Positions 15,380 to 24,789 are shown, counted from the stretch's first letter. The stretch is DNA of 64,000 nucleotides from CBDESN01 sp965242495 (GCA_965242495.1 OZ251446.1:1178001-1242000); one strand, 5' to 3'. A program made the numbers and translations. Notes: a model not told the origin generated them from the sequence alone.

Positions 15380-16210
15380 ATGGCAACGACGCTGAACACC
15401 AGGTCGCTCACCGAGGAGCAGATCGAAACGTATCGCCGGGACGGCGCTGTGGCGCCGGTGCCGATGATGACGCCGGAGGAGGCCGCCCGCTGCCGCGAGA
15501 ATTTCGAGCGGCTCGAGGAGACCATCGGCGGCGAGGCGCAGACGCGCTACCGCATGAAGGCCCATCTGGCGTTTCCGTGGCTCACCGAGCTGCTCCACCA
15601 CCCGAAGATGCTGGATGCGATCGAGGACCTCATCGGCCCCGACATCCTCGCCTGGGGATCCAGCTTCTTCACCAAGAACGCGCACGATCCGCGCTTCGTG
15701 TCCTGGCACCAGGATTCGACCTATTACGGCATCGACCCGCCGGAATCGATCACCGCATGGATCGCGTTCAGCCGGTCCAAGAGCGACAGCGGCTGCATGC
15801 GCATCGTGCCGGGCTCGCATAAGGGGCCGTCGATCCTGCCGCACGTCAACACCTACGACCCGGACAATCTGCTGTCGCGCGGCCAGACGATTCAGGACGT
15901 GGACGAATCGAATCTGGTCGACCTCGCTCTGGACGCGGGCGAGTTCTCGATCCATCACAACAAGACCATCCACAGCTCGCTGCCCAACACGTCGGACGAC
16001 GCGCGCATCGGGTTCGCGATCCATTTCGCGACGCCGGAACTGCGCCAGGCGCAGTTCGAGGGCGCCACGGCGACTCTGGTGCGGGGCGAGGATACGGTCG
16101 GCAACTGGCTGCCCGACCCCGTCCCCAGCCGAGATTTCGACCCGGACTGCCTGGACGCGCTCGACGAGGCGTGGGAGCGCTACAAGACCGCGATGAAGGC
16201 GCAGACGTAA
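15380..16210 (+). CDS. phytanoyl-CoA dioxygenase (PhyH) family protein, copy 2
   Basis: A 276-residue paralogue of the preceding gene: FVSWHQDSTYYGIDPPES for HxD, FSIHHNKTIHSSLPNTSDDA for the distal His, and RIGFAIHFATPELRQAQF. It is more than half identical to copy 1 and shares the ending DPDCLDALDEAWERYK. A ribosome site ACGGAGAG precedes the ATG. It is the last gene of the four-dioxygenase run and is convergent with lysK, 16 bp away. Confidence 0.93.
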   Translation: MATTLNTRSLTEEQIETYRRDGAVAPVPMMTPEEAARCRENFERLEETIGGEAQTRYRMKAHLAFPWLTELLHHPKMLDAIEDLIGPDILAWGSSFFTKNAHDPRFVSWHQDSTYYGIDPPESITAWIAFSRSKSDSGCMRIVPGSHKGPSILPHVNTYDPDNLLSRGQTIQDVDESNLVDLALDAGEFSIHHNKTIHSSLPNTSDDARIGFAIHFATPELRQAQFEGATATLVRGEDTVGNWLPDPVPSRDFDPDCLDALDEAWERYKTAMKAQT

Positions 16211-16226
16211 ACGGCCCTGCCGGCGC

Positions 16227-17807
16227 TCACGCCCGGGCGGTCTCCCCGTCGTCCACGACGCGGCGGATCAGAGCCACCGTCTCGTCCTTGCCGTAGAGGG
16301 CCGCGAAGGAGCCGAAGCGCGGCCCCTGCGACTGGCCGAGCAGGATTTCGTAGAGCGCGCGGAACCAGTCGCCCAACGAAGCGAATTCGTGGCGCTTGCC
16401 GACCTCGTAGGCCTCGGTCTGGATCGCTTCCGCCCCGGCGTCGTCGGGCAAGGCCGCCAGCGCGCCGGCCAAATCGGCCAGGGCGGCGCGCTCGGTCTCG
16501 TCCGGCGGACGATGGCGCTTCGCCGGCTTCACCAGATCCCGATAATAGGAGATGGCGTGCTCCACCAGACGGTCCAGGATCGGCGCGGCGCCGGGCGTCG
16601 CATCCGGCGCGTAGCGGGAGAGGAACCCCCACAGCACGTCCTTGTCTTCGGTATTGCACACGCTGGCGAGGTTGAGCAGCAAAGCGAAGCTGGCATGGCG
16701 TTCGGGCGGCGGCGGGGCGCCGGCATGGATGTGCCAGACCGGGTTGTCGAGCCGCGCGGCGGCGTCCGTCTCGGCGAATTTCCCGAGCAGAGCGAGATAG
16801 TCGTCGACATGGCGCGGAATGACGTCGAAATGGAGACGCCGCGCCTTGCGCGGGGCGTTGTACATGAACAGCGCCAGACTTTCGGGGGGCGCGTAGGCCA
16901 GCCAGTCCTCGACCGACAGCCCGTTGCCCCTCGACTTGGAGATCTTCTCCCCGTTCCGGTCGAGAAACAGTTCGTAGGTGAAGCCCGCGGGGGGCGCAGC
17001 GCCGAGGATCCCGCAGATGCGGCCCGACAGCCGGACCGAATCGATCAGGTCCTTGCCCGACATCTCGTAATCGACCGACAGCGCCGCCCAGCGCATGGCC
17101 CAATCGGCCTTCCATTGCAGCTTGCAGCGCCCGCCGGTGACCGGGACCTCGACGCGGCTGCCGTCCTCGTCGCGATAGACGACGGTGCCCGCGTCCACGT
17201 CGCGAGCCACGACCGGGACCTGGAGCACGCGGCCGGTGCGCGGGCAGATCGGCAGGAACGGGCTGTAGGCGGCGCGCCGTTCGGGGCCCAACGTCGGCAG
17301 GATGACGCGCGTGATCTCGTCGTAGCGCGCAAGCACTTCGAGCAGCGTCCGGTCGAACGCGCCGCTGGCGTAGCACTCGGTGGCGCTCTTGAACTCGTAG
17401 TCGAACCCGAAGCGGTCGAGGAAGCCGCGCAGCCTGGCGTTGTTGTGATGGCCGAAGCTCTCATGAGTCCCGAACGGGTCCGGAATCGAGGTTAACGGCT
17501 TGCCGAGATGCCGGGCCACCATCGCCGCGTCGGGGATGTTGTCGGGCGCCTTGCGCAGCCCGTCCATGTCGTCGGAGAAGACGATCAAGCGGGTCGGCAT
17601 GTCGGACAGCGCCTGGAAGGCGCGGCGCACCATCGACGTGCGGACGACCTCGCCGAAGGTGCCGATATGGGGGAGTCCCGATGGGCCGTAGCCGGTCTCG
17701 AACAACGCATAGCCCTTCGCCGGCCGAGCGCCGCCGAACCGCTTCAGGAGCTTCCGCGCCTCTTCGAACGGCCATGACCGGGCCGCATCGTAGACGTCCT
17801 GGCTCAT
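16227..17807 (-). CDS. lysK: class I lysyl-tRNA synthetase
   Basis: A 526-residue archaeal-type LysRS. The class I HIGH motif appears as GPSGLPHIGTFGEVVRTSM and the KMSKS motif as EKISKSRGNGLS, with FSDDMDGLRKAPDN in between. Many alphaproteobacteria use this class I enzyme in place of the usual class II LysS. It charges tRNA-Lys in the cytoplasm. The start MSQDVYDAARSWPFEEARKL is normal. An IS481-family element lies 42 bp upstream of its start, and could separate it from its native promoter. Confidence 0.96.
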   Translation of the reverse strand: MSQDVYDAARSWPFEEARKLLKRFGGARPAKGYALFETGYGPSGLPHIGTFGEVVRTSMVRRAFQALSDMPTRLIVFSDDMDGLRKAPDNIPDAAMVARHLGKPLTSIPDPFGTHESFGHHNNARLRGFLDRFGFDYEFKSATECYASGAFDRTLLEVLARYDEITRVILPTLGPERRAAYSPFLPICPRTGRVLQVPVVARDVDAGTVVYRDEDGSRVEVPVTGGRCKLQWKADWAMRWAALSVDYEMSGKDLIDSVRLSGRICGILGAAPPAGFTYELFLDRNGEKISKSRGNGLSVEDWLAYAPPESLALFMYNAPRKARRLHFDVIPRHVDDYLALLGKFAETDAAARLDNPVWHIHAGAPPPPERHASFALLLNLASVCNTEDKDVLWGFLSRYAPDATPGAAPILDRLVEHAISYYRDLVKPAKRHRPPDETERAALADLAGALAALPDDAGAEAIQTEAYEVGKRHEFASLGDWFRALYEILLGQSQGPRFGSFAALYGKDETVALIRRVVDDGETARA

Positions 17808-17849
17808 GCGGTCGAAAGCTAGCCCGCGACTCTCACCCTGTCCATGGCC

Positions 17850-18990
17850 TGTCCGGGTTCACTACATATGAGACGGCGGGGTTTCCTGTGCTGTCAGTGA
17901 GAGAAGGTACTCGGCGGGGGTATGTCCGTCGAGAGCGTTGTGCGGTCGGAAGGTGTTGAACTCGTCGGCGAAGGCGTCGATCCATCGGTTGATGTCGTCG
18001 AGGTTGTCGTTGGGCAGGTCCCAGGTTGCGTAGAACTCGTATCGCCAAGCGCCGTTGTTGCGCTCGACGTGTCCGTTGAGTTCGGGCGATTTGGGGGGCA
18101 GTTCGAAGAGTTGGATGCCGCGTTTCTGGCATTCGCGCTCGAAGCTGGCCTTGAACTCGGAGCCGCCATCGACCTGGATGGCCTGGATGGGGAAGGGCAT
18201 GTCGTCCTGGAGCTTGTCGAGGAAGCGTTTGGCGTTGTGTGCGGTTGCGCGCCGGCAGGCTTGTGCGCAGGTCCACTTGGCGACGGGATCGCAGGCGGTG
18301 AACTGCTTGAGTGGGGGTCGTCCGTGTCCTGGGGAGAGGGAGAGGGTGTCGAGTTGGACGATCTCGCCTGGGGCTGTGGGTCTGCGCCCCTTGGGGAGGC
18401 GTCTGGCGTGCGGCCGGCTGTGCTTGCGGCTGCGTCGCGGGGCCTTGCGTCGGAGGGTGGGGACGGGGGTGACGGCGCCTCGTTGGACGAGGTTCTTGAG
18501 GATGCGGCCCACGGTGCTCTGGCTGGCGGTGTATCCCTGGCGGCGCAGCAGGATGGTGAGCTTGGCCTTGCCCCACATCGGGAAGTCGGCGCGCATCTCA
18601 TGCACCGCCGCCGCCAGTTGCGGCGACCATTCGGGCCGTCGTGAGCGCCGGGGCCGTCGCGAGCGCGGGGCCAGGCGGCCCTGGTCGTGAAGCTTCCGCC
18701 AGCGGTAGAGGGTGGCCCGCGACACGCCGACGGCGGCGGCCGCATCGGCGGCGCTGAGGCCATTGTCGCGGGCGCGACGCCAACGCTTCAGGGCGTCACG
18801 CCTGTGCGCTTCGTCGCTCCGCTCCTTGCCGCACAGGCGTGACGCCAGGGCGGCTCCCCGTGTAACATGACGGGGCAGGCCGAAAACCTGCATGGGGGTC
18901 CTCCTTCCAGCTGTCTGTCCAAACCAACAGCTTCGGAGACCCCCAACCTTCCTTCAACCGCCCCGTCTCACATCTGTCTGGACCTGGACA
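17850..18990 (-). mobile_element. intact IS481-family insertion sequence, 1141 bp
   Basis: The ends are imperfect inverted repeats: TGTCCGGGTTCACTACATAT at the left and, read inward from the right, TGTCCAGGTCCAGACAGATG, both running into TGAGACGG. TGGCC flanks both ends (17845-17849 and 18991-18995) as a 5-bp target duplication. It carries one complete transposase gene, so it may still be active. The element lies between lysK and the DinG-like gene. A solo copy of its left end is at 7629-7666. Confidence 0.9.
17862..18893 (-). CDS. IS481-family transposase
   Basis: A 343-residue DDE transposase. An N-terminal helix-turn-helix region (GLSAADAAAAVGVSRATLYR, then WRKLHDQGRLAPRSRRPRRS) is followed by an rve-type catalytic core: first Asp in EIVQLDTLSLSPG, second Asp in AIQVDGGSEFKASF, and Glu in ELNGHVERNNGAWRYEFY. 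The C-terminus has FNTFRPHNALDGHTPAEYL, typical of the family. The frame is intact with no internal stop. The start used is MQVFGLPRHVTRG; a later ATG would lack the HTH. Confidence 0.93.
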   Translation of the reverse strand: MQVFGLPRHVTRGAALASRLCGKERSDEAHRRDALKRWRRARDNGLSAADAAAAVGVSRATLYRWRKLHDQGRLAPRSRRPRRSRRPEWSPQLAAAVHEMRADFPMWGKAKLTILLRRQGYTASQSTVGRILKNLVQRGAVTPVPTLRRKAPRRSRKHSRPHARRLPKGRRPTAPGEIVQLDTLSLSPGHGRPPLKQFTACDPVAKWTCAQACRRATAHNAKRFLDKLQDDMPFPIQAIQVDGGSEFKASFERECQKRGIQLFELPPKSPELNGHVERNNGAWRYEFYATWDLPNDNLDDINRWIDAFADEFNTFRPHNALDGHTPAEYLLSLTAQETPPSHM

Positions 18991-19186
18991 TGGCCTGCGT
19001 CGCATTCCGCTGGCGCGAGCCGCCCGACGCCGTCGGTGAAGCGCCGTCCCGCGACCCGGCGGTTCGCCGGTTTCATTCGACGCTTCCGCGCCGGTCCCCG
19101 GCCGCGGATCGGGCGGAGCGTGGCCCGGCGTCGATCGGACCGGCGTCGATTGGGTCGGAGCGGCGCGCTTTGGCTATAGTCGGGCC

Positions 19187-21913
19187 ATGTCCGCCAGCGA
19201 CGGCATCGCGCCGGCTCTCGTCGCGGGGTTCCGCGAGACGCTGCTGCTCGCCGCCGACGGCGCGGCGCGGCGACTGTCGCCGCGAGCCGCCGCCGAAGCG
19301 GTGGCGGATGGGATCGTCCCGATCCTGTGTCACGCGCCGCAGGTGGCGCAGCGGCTGGGGACCGGGCCGTTCCCGGCCCTCGACCTGCTCGAACTCTTCG
19401 CCTTCGTGCGCCCGGCCCGCTTCTGCCTGCCGACGCCCGGCGGGATCGCCGACGCCCTGGAACTGCCGCGTCCGCGGAGCCTCGAAGCCGCGGCGCGGCT
19501 GCTGCACGGGGCGTCGGCGATGCTGCTGGCGGAGCTGGCCGAGGCGGAGGAGCGGGAAGACGCCGCCCGGCTCGTCCGCGCGATGCAGGATGGCGGCTGG
19601 CGTTGGGCGCCCCATGCGCTGGCCGCCCTGGGCGAGGACGCCGCCGCGCCCGACGTGTTCCGCGACGGCGGCTACGACGTATGGCGCCGTCTGCCGGAGT
19701 GGTCGGAGCATGCGCCCGAACCCGCCGCCGGGAACCTGCCGGTGACTTCCGCCGAGGCGCGCGCCCGCCTCGCCCGGCTGGTAGGACCGGATGCCGAGGA
19801 TCGGCCGCAGCAGGGCGATTACGCATCGGCCCTCACCGCCGCCTTCTCGCCCCGCGAGATCGAGGGTCAACCCAACCTGGTGATCGCCGAAGCGGGGACC
19901 GGCGTCGGCAAGACGCTGGGCTATCTCGCGCCGGCCAGCCTGTGGGCGGAAAAGAACCGGGGTCCGGTATGGATCAGCACCTATACCCGCAACCTGCAAC
20001 GCCAGATCGACACCGAGCTCGACCGTCTCCATCCCGACGCCGCGGTGAAGGCCCGGCGCGTAGTAGTTCGCAAGGGCCGGGAGAACTATCTCTGCCTGCT
20101 GAACATGGAAGAGGCCGCGGGCCGCATGGGCCTGCGGGCGGGCGACGCGATCGGGCTCGGCCTGCTCGCGCGCTGGGCGGCGCGCACCCGCGACGGCGAC
20201 ATGGTGGGCGGCGATTTTCCGTCCTGGCTCGCCCAGCTCGCCGGCTATCGCAACACGCTCGCCCTCGCCGACCGGCGCGGCGAGTGCGTCTATTCGGCCT
20301 GCGCGCATTATCACAAATGCTTCATCGAACGCGCGGTGCGCCGCGCGCGCCGCGCCGACATCGTGATCGCCAACCACGCGCTGGTCATGACCCAGGCGGC
20401 GCTCGGCGGGCTCGACGACGCGAACGCGCCCACGCGGCTGGTGTTCGACGAGGGGCATCACGTGTTCGACGCCGCGGACGGCGCCTTCTCCGCCCGGCTC
20501 GGCGGCCAGGAGGCGGCGGACCTCCGCCATTGGCTGCTCGGCGCGGAAGAAGGACGGCGCAGCCGGGCGCGGGGGCTTCGGCGCCGGATCGAAGACATCG
20601 CCTTCGCGGATGCGGAGGCCGGCGAATTGCTGGAGTCGGTGACCGAGGCGGCGCGCGTCCTGCCGGGACCGGGGTGGCTCGCGCGGCTTGCGGCCGGCGC
20701 GGCGCGCGGCCCGGCGGAGACGTTCCTCGCTCGCGTCCGGCAGCAGGTCTATGCGCGCGCCGCCGATTCGAGCGCCGCCTACGACATCGAGACCGAGGTC
20801 GCCCCGCCGGTCGCGGAACTGCCGGTCGAGGCGGCGCTGTTGGCGAGCGCCCTCGCCGGGCTGGACCGGCCGATGCGCTCGCTCGCCGCGCGACTGGAGG
20901 CGCTGCTCGACGAGGGCGCGAAGGAGTTCGACGCCGCCGCGCGAAACCGGATCGAGGCCGTCGGCCGCGGCCTCCGCCGCCGGTCCGAGGGCGCGCTCGG
21001 CGCATGGCGGTCGATGCTGGGCGGCATCGGCGAGGACACGCCGCCCGAATTCGTCGATTGGCTGTCGGTGTCGCGGAGCGGCGGGCGCGACGTCGACGTG
21101 AGCATGAACCGCCACTGGATCGACCCGACGATCCCGTTCGCCCGCTGCGTGAGCGCGCCGGCGCACGGGGTGGTCGTGACTTCGGCGACGCTCCGCGACA
21201 GCACCGGCGACGACGAGGCCGACTGGCGCGCGGCGGAAGCGCGGACCGGCGCGATGCATCTCGACAAGCCGCCTCTGCGCGCGGCGGCGCCGTCGCCGTT
21301 CGACTATGCGCGCCGAACGCGGGTTCTGGCGGCGACAGATCTGCGGCGGGACGACGCGGCGCGGGTCGCCGGCGCATACCGCGCCCTGTTCCTGGCCGCG
21401 GGCGGCGGAGCCATCGGGCTGTTCACCGCCATCTCCCGCTTGCGGGCGGTTCACGAACGGATCGCGCCGGCGCTCGAGGCCGCCGGGCTGGATCTGCTGG
21501 CGCAACATGTCGACAATCTCGACGTCACCAGCCTGATCGACATTTTCCGCGCCGAGGAGGATTCCTGCCTGTTGGGAACCGATGCGGTTCGCGACGGGAT
21601 CGACGTCCCCGGCCGATCGCTCCGCCTGATCGTGTTCGACCGCATTCCCTGGGGACGGCCGACGATCCTTCACCGCGCCCGGCGCGGCGCGTTCGCGCCC
21701 ACCGCCGCCGCCTATGACGACATGATCGCGCGGCTTCGCCTCAAGCAGGCCTACGGCCGGCTGGTCCGACGCGCCGACGACCTGGGCGTCTTCGTCATCC
21801 TCGACCGGATGCCTTCGCGCCTCGCCGGCGCGTTTCCCGAAGGCGTCGCCATCGAACGGTGCGGCCTCGCCGAGGCGGTCCGGGAGACCGGACGCTTCCT
21901 CGGCGGGTCTTGA
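19187..21913 (+). CDS. DinG-like superfamily 2 ATP-dependent DNA helicase
   Basis: A 908-residue XPD/DinG-type helicase. After about 200 residues of lineage-specific N-terminus come Walker A (IAEAGTGVGKTLGYLAPASL), an iron-sulfur cysteine set (ENYLCLLN, then GECVYSACAHYHKCF), the NHALVMTQAAL motif, and the Walker B variant LVFDEGHHVFDAADGA. The C-terminal helicase part has GLFTAISRLRAVHERI, GTDAVRDGIDVPGRSLRLIV and the arginine finger region RLRLKQAYGRLVRRADDLGV. It should unwind DNA, including R-loops or damaged forks. It is followed 19 bp later by ctaA. Confidence 0.93.
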   Translation: MSASDGIAPALVAGFRETLLLAADGAARRLSPRAAAEAVADGIVPILCHAPQVAQRLGTGPFPALDLLELFAFVRPARFCLPTPGGIADALELPRPRSLEAAARLLHGASAMLLAELAEAEEREDAARLVRAMQDGGWRWAPHALAALGEDAAAPDVFRDGGYDVWRRLPEWSEHAPEPAAGNLPVTSAEARARLARLVGPDAEDRPQQGDYASALTAAFSPREIEGQPNLVIAEAGTGVGKTLGYLAPASLWAEKNRGPVWISTYTRNLQRQIDTELDRLHPDAAVKARRVVVRKGRENYLCLLNMEEAAGRMGLRAGDAIGLGLLARWAARTRDGDMVGGDFPSWLAQLAGYRNTLALADRRGECVYSACAHYHKCFIERAVRRARRADIVIANHALVMTQAALGGLDDANAPTRLVFDEGHHVFDAADGAFSARLGGQEAADLRHWLLGAEEGRRSRARGLRRRIEDIAFADAEAGELLESVTEAARVLPGPGWLARLAAGAARGPAETFLARVRQQVYARAADSSAAYDIETEVAPPVAELPVEAALLASALAGLDRPMRSLAARLEALLDEGAKEFDAAARNRIEAVGRGLRRRSEGALGAWRSMLGGIGEDTPPEFVDWLSVSRSGGRDVDVSMNRHWIDPTIPFARCVSAPAHGVVVTSATLRDSTGDDEADWRAAEARTGAMHLDKPPLRAAAPSPFDYARRTRVLAATDLRRDDAARVAGAYRALFLAAGGGAIGLFTAISRLRAVHERIAPALEAAGLDLLAQHVDNLDVTSLIDIFRAEEDSCLLGTDAVRDGIDVPGRSLRLIVFDRIPWGRPTILHRARRGAFAPTAAAYDDMIARLRLKQAYGRLVRRADDLGVFVILDRMPSRLAGAFPEGVAIERCGLAEAVRETGRFLGGS

Positions 21914-21932
21914 CGCGCCCGTCGGGCATCCT

Positions 21933-22961
21933 GTGGCGCGATCCGTGACGCCGGTAGTCCGGTGGCTGTTCGTCTGCTGCGCCATGATCGCCGCGATGGT
22001 GCTGTTGGGTGGGGTCACGCGGTTGACCGGGTCCGGCCTCTCGATCGTCGATTGGCGGCCGCTCGGCGGCATCCTGCCGCCGTTGACCGACGACGACTGG
22101 TCGGCGGCCTTTCGCGCCTATCGGGAGACGCCGGAATTCCGGCGTCTGAACTTCTGGATGGGGCTGGCCGACTTCAAGACGATCTACTGGATCGAGTATC
22201 TGCACCGCGCGGCGGGCCGGTTGACCGGCGTCGTCTTCCTGGCTCCGTTCGCCTGGTTCCTGATCCGCCGACGGCTCGGCCGGAGACTCGCCGGCAAGCT
22301 CGCAGTCGCCTTCGTCCTGGGCGGGCTGCAAGGAGTCCTCGGCTGGTTCATGGTGTCGAGCGGGCTGGTGGATCGGCCTTCGGTCAGCCAGTACCGGCTC
22401 GCCGCGCATCTCGGGCTGGCCTTGTTCCTGTTCGGCTATCTGCTGTGGATCGCCCTCGACCTGTCGCGGCCGGCGCAGGCCCGGGCGGCGCGCGCCGCGG
22501 CGCGTCGCTTGCGCGCCCATGCGTTGCTGGTGCTCGCCTGGGCGTATTTCACTGCGATCACCGGCGCCTTCGTCGCCGGGCTCGACGCCGGCGCGATCTA
22601 CAACAGCTTTCCGCTGATGGGGGGGCGGATCGCGCCCGCCGAACTGTTCGACCTCCGGCCGTGGGCGCGCAACCTGTTCGAGAACGCGGCGACCGTCCAG
22701 TTCAACCATCGGGCGGCCGGGCTTTTCCTCGCCGCATTCGCCCTGGCGTTCTGGCTCCGCGTCGTCCGCGCTCGCGTCGGCGGCAGGCTGCGGCGATCGG
22801 CCGACGCGCTGGTCGCGGTCGTCCTCGCGCAGCTGGCCCTGGGGATCGGAACGCTGCTGACGGGCGCAGACATCGTCCTCGCCGCGGCGCATCAGACCGG
22901 CGCCGTGCTGGTGATCGCGCTCGCGATCGCGACGGCGCAGGGGCTGCGCGCAGGCGCTTGA
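21933..22961 (+). CDS. ctaA: haem A synthase (CtaA/COX15)
   Basis: A 342-residue integral membrane protein with about eight hydrophobic segments. The family string GGVTRLTGSGLSIVDWRPLG is at the first helix; EYLHRAAGRLTGVVFLAPF carries a haem-ligand His, and RLAAHLGLALFLFGYL, VQFNHRAAGLFLAAFAL and AAAHQTGAVLVIALAIA carry the others. It converts haem O to haem A for cytochrome aa3 oxidase. The length and type (two-domain, COX15-like) are normal for alphaproteobacteria. Confidence 0.95.
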   Translation: MARSVTPVVRWLFVCCAMIAAMVLLGGVTRLTGSGLSIVDWRPLGGILPPLTDDDWSAAFRAYRETPEFRRLNFWMGLADFKTIYWIEYLHRAAGRLTGVVFLAPFAWFLIRRRLGRRLAGKLAVAFVLGGLQGVLGWFMVSSGLVDRPSVSQYRLAAHLGLALFLFGYLLWIALDLSRPAQARAARAAARRLRAHALLVLAWAYFTAITGAFVAGLDAGAIYNSFPLMGGRIAPAELFDLRPWARNLFENAATVQFNHRAAGLFLAAFALAFWLRVVRARVGGRLRRSADALVAVVLAQLALGIGTLLTGADIVLAAAHQTGAVLVIALAIATAQGLRAGA

Positions 22962-22994
22962 CACAGCCCGTTCACGCGGCTACGACTTGGGCAT

Positions 22995-23053
22995 CGTGGC
23001 GATTTGGGCCGACCGGCTTGCGGCCACGTAAAACAACACGCTAAAAGGTCGGA
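22995..23053 (+). promoter_or_regulatory. SAM-II riboswitch
   Basis: P1 is CGTGGC (22995-23000) paired with GCCACG (23023-23028). The loop contains GATTTGGG and GGCTTGC. The H-type pseudoknot is CCGACC (23009-23014) with GGTCGG (23047-23052). The conserved GCTAAAAGG is present. Binding of S-adenosylmethionine would close the pseudoknot and mask GGTCGGAGG. It precedes metZ, a methionine biosynthesis gene, as expected for this class in alphaproteobacteria. Confidence 0.92.
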
Positions 23054-23059
23054 GGATGA

Positions 23060-23089
23060 AACCCCCGGCCGGCGGCGGTCGGGGGTTTT
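23060..23089 (+). terminator. intrinsic terminator hairpin directly after the riboswitch
   Basis: AACCCCCG (23060-23067) pairs with CGGGGGTT (23080-23087) around a GC-rich loop, followed by a short T-run. It lies 7 nt after the pseudoknot and before the metZ start, so transcription may be attenuated here as well as translation masked. Confidence 0.75.
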
Positions 23090-23122
23090 CGTATGGCGCG
23101 CGCGGCGCGCGAGGAGACCGGC

Positions 23123-24319
23123 ATGACGATCGACATGGCGTTGCAACGGAGCTGGCGTCCGCAGACCAGGCTCGTGCGCGGCGGCGCGCGGCGCTCGCCC
23201 TTCGGCGAGACGTCGGAGGCGATCTTCGCGACCTCGGGTTTCGTCTATGACGACGCGGAACAGGCGGAAGCGGCGTTCAAGGACCGGGTGGACCGCTTCA
23301 TCTATTCGCGTTTCGGCAACCCGACGGTGGAGACGTTCCAAGACCGCATGCGCCTGATCGAGGGCGCGCCGGCTTGCCGCGCGACCGCCACCGGCATGGC
23401 GGCGGTGTTCGCGTCGATGGCCTGCCTGGTCAAGGCCGGCGACCGCGTCGTCGGCTCGCGCGCGCTGTTCGGCTCCTGCCTCTATATCCTGACCGAGATC
23501 CTTCCCCGCTACGGGGTCGAGGTCACGATCGTCGACGGCGCCGACCTCGACCAGTGGGCCGACGCGCTCCGCCGGCCGACGGCTTGCGTCTTCGTCGAGA
23601 CGCCGTCGAACCCGGGCCTCGACATCATCGACATCGGCGCGGTCGCCGACCTCGCCCACGCCGCCGGCGCGCAGGTCATCGTCGACAACGTGTTCGCCTC
23701 GCCGATCCTCCAGCGGCCGATGGAGTTGGGCGCCGACATCGTGGTCTATTCCGCGACCAAGCATATCGACGGCCAGGGGCGTTGCCTGGGCGGCGCCGTC
23801 CTCGGCAGCGAGGACTATTGCGACGAGACGCTCAAGCCGTTCATGCGCCACACCGGCCCTTCGCTCAGCCCGTTCAACGCCTGGATCCTGCTGAAGGGGC
23901 TGGAGACGTTGGAGATCCGGGTCCGCCAGCACTGCCGCAACGCGGCCATCCTCGCCGAGTTCCTCGTCGGGCGGGACGGGCTCGAACGGGTGCTCTATCC
24001 CGGGCTTCCCTCGCATCCGCGGCACGATCTGGCCCGGCGGCAGATGGAGGGTTTCGGCAGCGTCGTCTCGTTCGAGCTCGACGGCGGCAAGCAGCGGGCG
24101 TTCCGCTTCCTCAACGCGTTGCGGCTGATCGACATCTCCAACAATCTGGGCGACGCCAAGAGCCTCGTCACCCATCCGGCGACGACGACCCATCAGCGGC
24201 TGTCGCCGGAGGACCGCGCCCGGCTCGGGATCACGGACGGAATGGTGCGGCTGTCGGTCGGGCTCGAAGACGTGGACGATCTGAAGGACGACCTGGCCCG
24301 GGCGCTGGCCGGCGCCTGA
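23123..24319 (+). CDS. metZ: O-succinylhomoserine sulfhydrylase
   Basis: A 398-residue PLP enzyme of the Cys/Met-metabolism family. Key parts are TSGFVYDDAEQAEAAFKD, YSRFGNPTVETFQDRM, ACRATATGMAAVFASMACLV and the PLP-lysine site VVYSATKHIDGQGRCLGGAV, which is the MetZ form. It makes homocysteine from O-succinylhomoserine and sulfide. The ATG at 23123 was chosen because GAGGAGA is 6 nt upstream; the ATG at 23093 would add MARAAREETG and lies next to the terminator. SAM-II and a terminator control it. Confidence 0.94.
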   Translation: MTIDMALQRSWRPQTRLVRGGARRSPFGETSEAIFATSGFVYDDAEQAEAAFKDRVDRFIYSRFGNPTVETFQDRMRLIEGAPACRATATGMAAVFASMACLVKAGDRVVGSRALFGSCLYILTEILPRYGVEVTIVDGADLDQWADALRRPTACVFVETPSNPGLDIIDIGAVADLAHAAGAQVIVDNVFASPILQRPMELGADIVVYSATKHIDGQGRCLGGAVLGSEDYCDETLKPFMRHTGPSLSPFNAWILLKGLETLEIRVRQHCRNAAILAEFLVGRDGLERVLYPGLPSHPRHDLARRQMEGFGSVVSFELDGGKQRAFRFLNALRLIDISNNLGDAKSLVTHPATTTHQRLSPEDRARLGITDGMVRLSVGLEDVDDLKDDLARALAGA

Positions 24320-24396
24320 CCCGCTTTGACAGCGCGCCCCGCCGTCACCTATGTAATGGAGCGTCGAGGCGGAGCCCTTGGGCTGGAGGCGGACGA

Positions 24397-24789
24397 ATGT
24401 ATCGTGCGACGACCCGCGACATCTGCGTTTCGGTGGAGCCGATCTTCCTGGAGGAGCGCTCGTCGCCGAGCGAAGGGCAATACGTTTGGGCCTACCGCGT
24501 CCGCATCGAGAACGGAGGCGCCGATACCGTCCAGCTGCTGACCCGCTATTGGCGGATCACGGATTCGCTGGGCCGCGTGCAGGAAGTGCGCGGGGCGGGC
24601 GTAGTGGGCGAACAGCCGATCCTCGCCCCCGGCGACTCCTACGAATATACCAGCGGGACGCCGCTGCCCACGCCGTCGGGCATCATGCTCGGCGCCTACG
24701 GGATGCGGACGATGGGCGGCCAGCAGTTCGACATCGAGATCCCGGCCTTCTCGCTGGATAGTCCCGACCAGGCGCGGCGGGTAAACTGA
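24397..24789 (+). CDS. apaG: ApaG (Co2+/Mg2+ efflux-associated) domain protein
   Basis: A 130-residue single ApaG domain: the N-terminal ICVSVEPIFLEERSSPSEGQ, then YVWAYRVRIENGGADTVQLL, TRYWRITDSLGRVQEVRGAG and VVGEQPILAPGDSYEYTSGT. This is an immunoglobulin-like fold. The biochemical role is not settled; it is associated with cobalt/magnesium resistance in enteric bacteria. It follows metZ by 77 bp. The length is typical. Confidence 0.95.
   Translation: MYRATTRDICVSVEPIFLEERSSPSEGQYVWAYRVRIENGGADTVQLLTRYWRITDSLGRVQEVRGAGVVGEQPILAPGDSYEYTSGTPLPTPSGIMLGAYGMRTMGGQQFDIEIPAFSLDSPDQARRVN

Noticed and set aside
23056..23250. Short ORF beginning at the ATG next to GGAGG in the SAM-II region
   Set aside because: Its ribosome site has no spacing, it runs through the terminator stem, and it is out of frame with metZ.
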